From the NCBI GenBank assembly GCA_900547785.1, contig URIB01000014.1, positions 1 through 30,932 of the forward strand: a DNA stretch of 30,932 nt. Direction: 5' to 3'. Origin of the DNA: an uncultured Dialister sp. (GTDB taxonomy: Bacteria; Bacillota; Negativicutes; Veillonellales; Dialisteraceae). Below, one piece after another: positions 7,173 through 13,091 of the stretch. Below the pieces are notes generated by a model that saw only the letters and a program-made list of their open reading frames with translations, ran no database searches and was not told the origin of the DNA. A program made the translations under genes and the position numbers. The first letter of the stretch is position 1, and every line of letters starts with the position of its first letter.

Positions 7173-7827
7173 GACAGCCCTCCTCTTTGATAAATTCCCG
7201 GATATAATCATCAGGGCGGCATAAGTGCCCGCTGCCGTCCATCACATGGTAGAGCATGGAAGAATGGCGGACCGCCGCTTCCAGATTATGCTCCACCGCT
7301 ATGACGGTCATGTGCTTTTCCTTGTTTAACCACGAGAGGCGTTTATAAATTTCAATCCGGCTCTCCCTGTCTACCCCGGTAGACGGTTCATCGAGAATGA
7401 GAAGATCCGGATCTCCCATCAATGCACGGGCGATTAGCACTTTTTGATGCTGTCCTCCCGATAAATGCCCCATCAATTCATTTTCAAATCCCTCCATGCC
7501 CGTACGGGATAAAATGTCACGGGCGGATATATTTTTCAAATGAAGAAGTTTCCCGTACGAATCAATCACTTCTTTCACCGTGACGGGAAATCCCCGGTCG
7601 CTTTGGGCGGCTTGCGGAACATAGCCTGTCCGGCGGGCATGATTTTCCAAAACACCCAGCGTGGGTTTCAGAAAACCGAGAATTAATTTCAGGAGCGTAC
7701 TTTTTCCGCTGCCGTTGCTTCCGACGATGGAAATATAATTGCCGGGTTTCACATCTAAAGACAGATTGTGAAGTAGATAAGGCGCTTCTCCTGTATAAGA
7801 AAAAGAAATATTGCCGATGTGTATCAT
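7159..7827 (-). CDS. znuC: Metal ABC transporter ATP-binding protein (ZnuC/MntA family)
   Basis: ATPase that drives the ZnuB channel. It has 222 residues. Walker A is GSNGSGKST, the signature LSGGQHQKV, Walker B LLILDEPS and the H-loop VEHNLEAA. An upstream TTG also opens the frame at 7842, but the ATG at 7827 has AAAGGA seven bases before it and gives MIHIGNISFSYTG, so I take the ATG. It is the first gene of the minus-strand znuCB pair, divergent from znuA, with a shared control region of about 145 bases. Confidence 0.92.
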   Translation of the reverse strand: MIHIGNISFSYTGEAPYLLHNLSLDVKPGNYISIVGSNGSGKSTLLKLILGFLKPTLGVLENHARRTGYVPQAAQSDRGFPVTVKEVIDSYGKLLHLKNISARDILSRTGMEGFENELMGHLSGGQHQKVLIARALMGDPDLLILDEPSTGVDRESRIEIYKRLSWLNKEKHMTVIAVEHNLEAAVRHSSMLYHVMDGSGHLCRPDDYIREFIKEEGCHAGL

Positions 7828-7880
7828 AAAATTTCCTTTCAAGGTTCTAAAGAGAATTCTATTTCTATCTTACATGAGAT

Positions 7881-7934
7881 TGTCAATTTGACACACATGA
7901 TACACTTAAAAAGTGATAATAATAATGTTATTAC
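7881..7934. promoter_or_regulatory. Divergent znuC/znuA control region with three palindromes
   Basis: TGTCAATTTGACA (7881-7893) is a perfect palindrome that places a TTGACA -35 hexamer on each strand. CACTTAAAAAGTG (7903-7915) is a second perfect palindrome. At 7913-7934 an imperfect AT-rich dyad (GTGATAATAAT and, on the other strand, GTAATAACATT; 8 of 11 positions match) resembles Fur/Zur-family boxes. The -10 hexamers are not clear. A metal-responsive repressor acting here is inference; no regulator gene is adjacent. Confidence 0.5.
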
Positions 7935-7972
7935 AATTTAAATAATGTTTAATCGTGAAAGGGGAATAACCA

Positions 7973-8893
7973 ATGAATGCTTTAACAAAATGTGCTTGTG
8001 TATTAGGGGCGGCAACACTCCTGTTTACCGCCGGCTGCGGAGGAGAAAAGAAAGCTCCGGCGGCAGCGGAAGGAACAATTCCGGTAACGGTTTCTTTCAA
8101 CGCCATGAAAGAATTGACTGAAACTATCGGCGGTGACAAAGTGGTTGTGAAAGTCATGGTGCCGGAAGGAACGGAACCGCATGAATTTGATCCGAAAGCG
8201 GAAAATCTGGTGCACATGAAAGAATCCAAGGTCTTTGTCTATAACGGCCTCGGCATGGAAAAATGGGCGGAAAAAGCGGTCAAGGCGGCAGGTTCGGACA
8301 AGCTGGTCGTTGTAGAAGCGGCAGCGAAAGTAACGCCTATCGAAATCACCGATGAAGAAGAAAGAGAAGAACACGGCGATCACGATCCCCATGCATGGCT
8401 CGGGCTGACCTCGGCGGTACAGGAAGCGGAAGCGATTCGTGACGGTCTCATCAAAGCATCTCCTGAGAACAAAGACTATTTCAATAAAAATTATGAAAAC
8501 TTCGCCAAAGAAATGAAAGCCTTGCAGGAAAAATACAGAGCTTCTTTTGACAAAGCGGAGAGAAAAGAATTTGTCACCGGTCATGCCGCATTCGGCTATC
8601 TCTGCCGTGACATGGGACTTTCCCAGGAAAGCGTGGAAGATGTATTCGCTTCCGGAGAGCCGTCGGCGAAAAAAATGAATGAGCTTATCGAATTTTGCAA
8701 AGAACATAAAGTCAAGACCGTTTTCATGGAAGATATGGCAAGTCCGGCACTCAGCGAAACGCTGGCCCGTGAAGCCGGCGCCTCTACGGAAGTCATTGAC
8801 ACCATGGAAGGGGAAAGCGAAAAACCGGGTATGACTTTCCTCAGCCGTATGGAAGAAAATCTGAAGAAAGTGGAAGCCAGTCTGAAATCATAA
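7973..8893 (+). CDS. znuA: Metal ABC transporter substrate-binding lipoprotein (ZnuA/AdcA family)
   Basis: Captures zinc (or manganese) outside the inner membrane and delivers it to ZnuB. It has 306 residues. Residues 1-21 form a signal peptide with lipobox LFTAGC; Cys22 would be lipidated. Likely ligands are His70 (TEPHEFDPK), His140 (DPHAWLGL), His204 (TGHAAFGYL) and Asp276 (VIDTMEG). A short acidic/histidine stretch before His140 (DEEEREEHGDHD) resembles, in reduced form, the His-rich loop of zinc-type members, which favours zinc. Start ATG at 7973 has AAAGGGG upstream. It is divergent from znuCB across the shared control region, so uptake genes on both strands are probably regulated together. 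A terminator follows. Confidence 0.92.
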   Translation: MNALTKCACVLGAATLLFTAGCGGEKKAPAAAEGTIPVTVSFNAMKELTETIGGDKVVVKVMVPEGTEPHEFDPKAENLVHMKESKVFVYNGLGMEKWAEKAVKAAGSDKLVVVEAAAKVTPIEITDEEEREEHGDHDPHAWLGLTSAVQEAEAIRDGLIKASPENKDYFNKNYENFAKEMKALQEKYRASFDKAERKEFVTGHAAFGYLCRDMGLSQESVEDVFASGEPSAKKMNELIEFCKEHKVKTVFMEDMASPALSETLAREAGASTEVIDTMEGESEKPGMTFLSRMEENLKKVEASLKS

Positions 8894-8904
8894 AACCGGA
8901 TGAA

Positions 8905-8937
8905 ATGCGCAGTCATGAAAAGGCTGCGTATTTTTTT
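8905..8937 (+). terminator. Intrinsic terminator after znuA
   Basis: ATGCGCAGTC pairs with GGCTGCGTAT (two G-U pairs) around a 7-base loop, followed by seven T. Confidence 0.85.
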
Positions 8938-9040
8938 GTGCAAACTTGAAAATAAATAGACTTTTTGACTTTTTAAAACAAAGGAAATCAGCTTAATAAG
9001 CAGATTTTCAAAAGGGAAAATAAAAGTAAATAAAAAATTA

Positions 9041-9079
9041 TTAGCACTCTATTGACATGAGTGCTAATTGTGATATAAT
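9041..9079 (+). promoter_or_regulatory. CIRCE operator with overlapping sigma-A promoter
   Basis: TTAGCACTC, nine bases, GAGTGCTAA at 9041-9067 is a perfect CIRCE element, the binding site of the heat-shock repressor HrcA. The -35 TTGACA (9052-9057) lies in the spacer and TATAAT (9074-9079) follows after 16 bases. Repressor binding would therefore cover the promoter directly. Confidence 0.95.
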
Positions 9080-9149
9080 ACAGGTACAGGAAAAGAAATC
9101 ATACGATTTCCTATCCGGTGAGTGATTGATAAGAAAAGAGGTTATTACT

Positions 9150-9575
9150 ATGCGAGGTTTATTACCTTTTAACGGATTTTTTGGAGATAATGGGTTTGAC
9201 GACTTTTTCAATGATGTACCGGTTCTGTACAATGATCAGGTGACAGTTCCGAAAGTGGACATTGAAGAAAAGAAAGATGCTTATGAAATTACCTGCGACA
9301 TGCCGGGATTCAACAAAGATCAGATTCATATATCCTATGAAAACGGGGTTCTCTCCCTGTCGGCGAAGAAAGAAGCGGAAACGGTTACGAAAGAAGATGA
9401 CCGCCGTTTTATTCGCCGGGAACGGAGCAGCTCCACTTTCCAACGCCGGTTTGCCGTCAAAGGCATTAAAGAAGAGGCCATCAAAGCCGCTCTGCATGAC
9501 GGTGTGCTGACAGTTACACTTCCGAAAAAGCAGGAAGAAATCCAAAAAGCGCCGCACCGTATAGAAATCGAATAA
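9150..9575 (+). CDS. Small heat shock protein, Hsp20/alpha-crystallin family
   Basis: ATP-independent holdase that keeps unfolding proteins from aggregating. It has 141 residues: an N-terminal arm (GLLPFNGFFGDNGFDDFF), an alpha-crystallin domain at about 33-125 with the conserved ALHDGVLTVTLPK near its end, and a C-terminal IEI motif of the I-x-I type used for oligomer contacts. The frame also opens with TTG at 9126, but the ATG at 9150 has AGAGG eight bases before it. It is a single-gene unit between the CIRCE promoter and a terminator, so it should be induced by heat through HrcA, with no groES, groEL or dnaK beside it. The 80-base leader upstream shows nothing else. Confidence 0.94.
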   Translation: MRGLLPFNGFFGDNGFDDFFNDVPVLYNDQVTVPKVDIEEKKDAYEITCDMPGFNKDQIHISYENGVLSLSAKKEAETVTKEDDRRFIRRERSSSTFQRRFAVKGIKEEAIKAALHDGVLTVTLPKKQEEIQKAPHRIEIE

Positions 9576-9662
9576 GCGGTTCTTTAAGAACAAGCAAGAA
9601 ACAAAGCTGATACCCGTTCAAAAATTCCTCTCCTCTATTTTTGACGGATTTCATACAAGAGA

Positions 9663-9689
9663 AAAGTCTGCGCTGAAGCAGGCTTTTTT
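9663..9689 (+). terminator. Intrinsic terminator after the hsp20 gene
   Basis: AAAGTCTGC pairs with GCAGGCTTT (one G-U pair) around GCTGAA, followed by T residues. Confidence 0.8.
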
Positions 9690-9726
9690 CTATTTGCTTC
9701 ATTGTTAACCGAAGCAAAAAGATTCA

Positions 9727-9772
9727 TTGACAGAAAAGATTGTTTATTTTATACTTGAAAACAAGATAACAA
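9727..9772 (+). promoter_or_regulatory. bioB promoter overlapping a BirA-like operator
   Basis: TTGACA (9727-9732), 17 bases, TATACT (9750-9755) is a good sigma-A promoter. Overlapping it, TTGTTTATT (9740-9748) and AGATAACAA (9764-9772) are 15 bases apart, the geometry of the Firmicute BirA site TTGTTAACC-N15-GGTTAACAA; they match 6 and 7 of 9 positions. The promoter is solid, the operator only plausible. Confidence 0.6.
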
Positions 9773-9805
9773 TAAAAAGGAAAGTGGAAAAAGGGGAGTT
9801 TGATG

Positions 9806-10804
9806 ATGGAAAGTTCTTGCCATGATGTGATTGCTTTAGCGGAGAAAGTTTTAAACGGCGGAGAAATTACAGAAGAAGAAGCGAAGCGGATTATCCGCAC
9901 GAAAGATGAAGATACCATGCTGCTTTTAGCGATGGCGGATAAAATCCGGCAGAAGTACGGCGGAAATGCCGTCGATTTCTGTGCCATCATTAATGCAAGA
10001 AGCGGGCATTGCCAGGAAGACTGCAAATTCTGTGCCCAGTCGGGGCATTATAAAACGGGATCAAAAGTTTACCGGCTGCTTCCGGAAGAAGAAGTCGTGG
10101 AAGCGGCTAAAAAAGCAAAAGCCGCAGGGGCGGTTCGGTTTTCCATTGTTACCAGCGGGCGTAATCAGGGAAATCCGAATGAATTTGAAGAAATCATTGC
10201 GATTGTTAAACGGATAAGAAAAGAAGTGGGAATCGAAGTGTGCTGTTCGCTCGGGCTGATTTCCCAAGAACAAGCGGTGCGCTTAAAAGAAGCGGGCATC
10301 ACCAGAATCCATTGCAATATCGAAACATCGCCGTCCTATTTCCCTGAAATTTGCACGACCCATACGATGGAAGACAAAGAAGACATCATCAGAACGGCGC
10401 AAAAAGCGGGGATCCGTGTTTGTTCCGGCGGTATTATCGGGCTGGGTGAGTCTCTTGACCAGCGGGTGGAAATGGCATTCAAACTGAAAGAGCTTCATAT
10501 TGATTCTGTGCCGCTCAATATTTTGAATCCTGTGGAGGGAACTCCTTTTTATACCAATAAACGTCTGCCGCCGTTGGAAGTGCTCCGCACATTCGCCATG
10601 TTCCGCTTCGTTCTCCCGAAAGCATTAATCCGCACCGCCGGCGGAAGAGAAGTGAATCTCCGCAGTCTTCAGGCGCTCGCGCTTACCGGTGGTCTGAATG
10701 GGATCATGGTCGGCGGTTATCTCACGACAGGCGGGCGGGATCCGAAAGAAGATCTGCGTATGACCGCCGATTTGGGAAGAAGCCGTACGGCACCCTGTTT
10801 ATAG
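9806..10804 (+). CDS. bioB: Biotin synthase (radical SAM)
   Basis: Inserts sulfur into dethiobiotin, the last step of biotin synthesis. It has 332 residues from this start. The radical SAM cluster cysteines are C69, C73 and C76 (SGHCQEDCKFCAQ); [2Fe-2S] ligands are expected in EVCCSLGL, IHCNIETS and RVCSGG, with the conserved arginine in RTAGGREVN. The C-terminal NGIMVGGYLTTGGRDPKEDL is typical. Three start codons stand in a row (TTG 9800, ATG 9803, ATG 9806) after AAGGGGAG; I take 9806 because its spacing is best, though 9803 is possible. No other biotin genes are adjacent, so the cell may take up or make dethiobiotin elsewhere. A possible BirA operator overlaps the promoter. Confidence 0.95.
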   Translation: MESSCHDVIALAEKVLNGGEITEEEAKRIIRTKDEDTMLLLAMADKIRQKYGGNAVDFCAIINARSGHCQEDCKFCAQSGHYKTGSKVYRLLPEEEVVEAAKKAKAAGAVRFSIVTSGRNQGNPNEFEEIIAIVKRIRKEVGIEVCCSLGLISQEQAVRLKEAGITRIHCNIETSPSYFPEICTTHTMEDKEDIIRTAQKAGIRVCSGGIIGLGESLDQRVEMAFKLKELHIDSVPLNILNPVEGTPFYTNKRLPPLEVLRTFAMFRFVLPKALIRTAGGREVNLRSLQALALTGGLNGIMVGGYLTTGGRDPKEDLRMTADLGRSRTAPCL

Positions 10805-10816
10805 CAAAAAGATAAA

Positions 10817-10866
10817 ATAAAACTCCCTCCGGAGCAGATGAGGATATCTGACGGAAGGAGTTTTTT
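10817..10866. terminator. Terminator between bioB and the YbjN-like gene
   Basis: AAAACTCC and TCCG pair with CGGA and GGAGTTTT around an inner hairpin CAGAT/ATCTG, followed by six T. The symmetry suggests it serves both convergent genes. Confidence 0.75.
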
Positions 10867-10906
10867 AACGCTTTTCGGAAATACCTGATGGCCGGTCGGT
10901 TATGTT

Positions 10907-11392
10907 TTACAGTTCAAAGCCGTCCGTTTCATCACCCGGCTTGGCAAGGCGGCGGGCGATATCCAGGTAACCGTTTTCCATCTGGTAAATCATGAGGTTT
11001 AACGTCGTTCGTATGACGTCGGGATCAAGGCGATCGGGTCTTGTGGTGATGCAGAAATCAAGAAAGGCATTGTTGTCATCTTCAACGATATATTTAAAAA
11101 CCGACTGCTCCGCATTTAAGCGGCCGATAAAGGCAAGAAATGTATCTCTTGCGGGGCCTGTAGGCGCCAGTCCCAGATGGATACGGAGAAGAGTATACAT
11201 ACTGTTGTTCGTGAGTACCGCCGCCACAAGACGATGATTTCCCTGCGCCGGAATGGCGGTGATGAAAGCCACCGTGTCCATTCCGTCATGGACATCACGG
11301 CGGCGGAAAAAATTCAAATCATTTTTTTTCATGTACTCTTCAAAGATAGCCGCCTTCTCGTTTTTACGGGGGATAAATTTTTGATTTGTCAT
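10907..11392 (-). CDS. YbjN-like domain protein of unknown function
   Basis: 161 residues, no signal peptide or membrane segment, so probably cytoplasmic. The N-terminus is charged (MTNQKFIPRKNEKAAIFEEY). The middle and C-terminal parts (TNNSMYTLLRIHLGL, KYIVEDDNNAFLDFCITT, VIRTTLNLMIYQMENGYLDI) look like the YbjN/type III secretion chaperone-like fold: alternating strands, then a long helix. That call is from memory of the pattern and is moderate. The ATG at 11392 has AAAGGA seven bases upstream, and an extended -10 TGATACAAT lies on the minus strand at 11419-11427. It is a single-gene unit, convergent with bioB. No specific function can be given. Confidence 0.6.
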   Translation of the reverse strand: MTNQKFIPRKNEKAAIFEEYMKKNDLNFFRRRDVHDGMDTVAFITAIPAQGNHRLVAAVLTNNSMYTLLRIHLGLAPTGPARDTFLAFIGRLNAEQSVFKYIVEDDNNAFLDFCITTRPDRLDPDVIRTTLNLMIYQMENGYLDIARRLAKPGDETDGFEL

Positions 11393-11856
11393 ACCATTTC
11401 CTTTCTATGAATCATTTGATTGTATCAGCTTTACTTCGTTCAAGAATGACAGATACATACGGAATAAGCGGATTTTTCATTTCAGAACACAAGGAAGATT
11501 CATTTTCCTGTTTGATTTGTACTTGCGCTTTCCGGAAGCGCACGCCGCCGCTTGTCCGCAGGAGTGATTTCTTTATTTTTTCTTTCTGCTTTCATTATAA
11601 CAGGTAAGGAAATCAGGGGCGTGCAAAAGTTTGAACGGGCGGAACTCTTTCTTTTATTATTGAAAAAGGAGGGAAAAAAGAAAAAGCGGACATCTTTATG
11701 AATAAAATATTGAATTATGGTATAATATTTAATGAGAAAAGTGAATTTTAATGGCTCGATAATTTGTAAAATTTTTATTTTTGTGACTGTATCGGTAGGA
11801 AAACGGGCTGAGCCGGTGTCATTCTTTCGTGCATGTAAATGCGGCAAGGAGGGTAT
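11393..11856. other. Gap between divergent genes, no gene seen
   Basis: About 460 bases hold the minus-strand promoter near 11419-11427, a 7-base-arm hairpin TGCGCTT/AAGCGCA at 11524-11542 without a T-run, and the plus-strand -10 at 11718-11726. A ribosome-binding-like AGGAGGG near 11668 leads only to a 17-codon frame and is too far from it. The leader after 11733 shows no riboswitch I recognise. Confidence 0.6.
11718..11726 (+). promoter_or_regulatory. Extended -10 promoter of the ADP-ribosylglycohydrolase-like gene
   Basis: TGGTATAAT is a perfect extended -10; the -35 is poor. It implies a leader of roughly 120 bases before the start at 11857. Confidence 0.6.
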
Positions 11857-12951
11857 ATGAAGGAGATCGAGAAATTCCGCGGCGCCATGATCGGAGGGGC
11901 CTGCGGCGATGCATTGGGATATCCGCTTCAGGGTCTCTCCGTCTCCCGCATTGAGCACAAGTATGGACCTTTCGGCCTGCGTACTCTTGTACGGAGCAGG
12001 CAGTCCGGGAATGCGGCGCCCGTTACGGGAAATACCCAGCTGGCACTGGCGACCATTGACGGACTCCTATGGGCGGATGCCAAGAAAATGGAGGAGGGCG
12101 ACGGCATTTACCGCGGGTATATGCGCTGGTTTTACAGCCAGACGGGGGAAGAACCGAGAAGAGGACAAAAGAGCTGGATGCGTCGTCAGCCGCATGAACG
12201 GGAAATTTGTCTTGTCCAGGAAAAATTTATGCATTGCCGCAGAAATCCGGAAGAAGGACTTTTGAACGTCTTTACCGGAGATGTGATCGGGACGACGAAA
12301 AGTAAGCTGAATGACAGCAAAGGGAGCGGCGTACTTCAAAGAGCGGTGCCGATCGGACTTCTCTATGAAGGGGAAAGTAAAGCGGCTTTTGAAACGGGCG
12401 TAAAAATAGGCGCTTATTCCCATTCCAATCCGGTGGCTTATTACAGTGCAGGGGCACTGGCCGCACTGATTGCCTGTCTTGCGAAAGGAATGACACTTCC
12501 GAAGTCGCTGGAACGTGTTCACGGCTTATTAAATAAAGTACACAAGTCGGACAGCATTACGACTCTTCTTTCCGCCGCGGAAGAACAGGCGCATGCGCAT
12601 CCGGCGGGTAAAGAAGAGCCGTGGTCGCATATCGACAGTATCCATTCTCTCGGGAGCGGCGATCAGGCGGATGAAGCGCTGGCGATTGCCGTCTATGCCT
12701 GCTTGGCGGTGGATGATCCTTTAGATTCGGTGATTGTCGCCGCTAATCATGACGGCAACAGTTCCGTCACAGCTTCCGTGACCGGTGCGATTCAAGGAGT
12801 ACGTTTCGGAGAAAATTTTGTGCCCGCCTATTGGAAAGATCTGGTTGAAGGAAAAGACATCATTTTAGGGCTTTCCGATAAACTGCTCCATCTCCGTGAG
12901 AAAAAACTGCGGAGGAAAGCGGCGTCCAAAAAAGAGAATGAAAAAGCATAA
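11857..12951 (+). CDS. ADP-ribosylglycohydrolase (ARH/DraG) family protein, metal motifs degenerate
   Basis: The family removes ADP-ribose from proteins or small molecules using two Mg2+ ions. This protein has 364 residues and keeps the fold markers: FRGAMIGGACGDALGYPLQG (residues 7-26), SKGSGVLQRAVPIGLLYEG (154-172), AYSHSNPVAYYSAGALAAL (187-205) and DEALAIAVYACL (272-283). The metal-binding motifs are altered: the usual T/S-D-D-T reads TGNT (57-60), and the usual GGDSDT-type site reads DGNSSV (299-304), so the expected aspartates are mostly absent. The C-terminus is a basic tail (EKKLRRKAASKKENEKA). The ATG at 11857 follows AAGGAGG; the frame's earlier start has no site. It may bind ADP-ribose without hydrolysing it; that is inference. 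Single-gene unit with its own promoter and terminator. Confidence 0.8.
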   Translation: MKEIEKFRGAMIGGACGDALGYPLQGLSVSRIEHKYGPFGLRTLVRSRQSGNAAPVTGNTQLALATIDGLLWADAKKMEEGDGIYRGYMRWFYSQTGEEPRRGQKSWMRRQPHEREICLVQEKFMHCRRNPEEGLLNVFTGDVIGTTKSKLNDSKGSGVLQRAVPIGLLYEGESKAAFETGVKIGAYSHSNPVAYYSAGALAALIACLAKGMTLPKSLERVHGLLNKVHKSDSITTLLSAAEEQAHAHPAGKEEPWSHIDSIHSLGSGDQADEALAIAVYACLAVDDPLDSVIVAANHDGNSSVTASVTGAIQGVRFGENFVPAYWKDLVEGKDIILGLSDKLLHLREKKLRRKAASKKENEKA

Positions 12952-12966
12952 ACGGTACATACCGAT

Positions 12967-13000
12967 AGAAAAAGAATGGCCGGCAGGCGGTTCTTTTTTT
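12967..13000 (+). terminator. Intrinsic terminator after the ARH-like gene
   Basis: AAAAAGAATGGCC pairs imperfectly with GGCGGTTCTTTTT around a 4-base loop, followed by T residues. Confidence 0.7.
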
Positions 13001-13052
13001 ATGGACGTTTGCAGAAGAAATCTGTAAACATTCCTGTTCCGGTGATGAAAAC

Positions 13053-13061
13053 TGATATAAT
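13053..13061 (+). promoter_or_regulatory. Extended -10 promoter of recQ
   Basis: TGATATAAT is a perfect extended -10 about 30 bases before the recQ start. No good -35 is seen. Confidence 0.55.
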
Positions 13062-13091
13062 AAATAAAATCGGAAAGGGAAAGGAGAAAAA

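Noticed and set aside
11524..11542. Hairpin TGCGCTT/AAGCGCA as a terminator
   Set aside because: No T-run follows on either strand.
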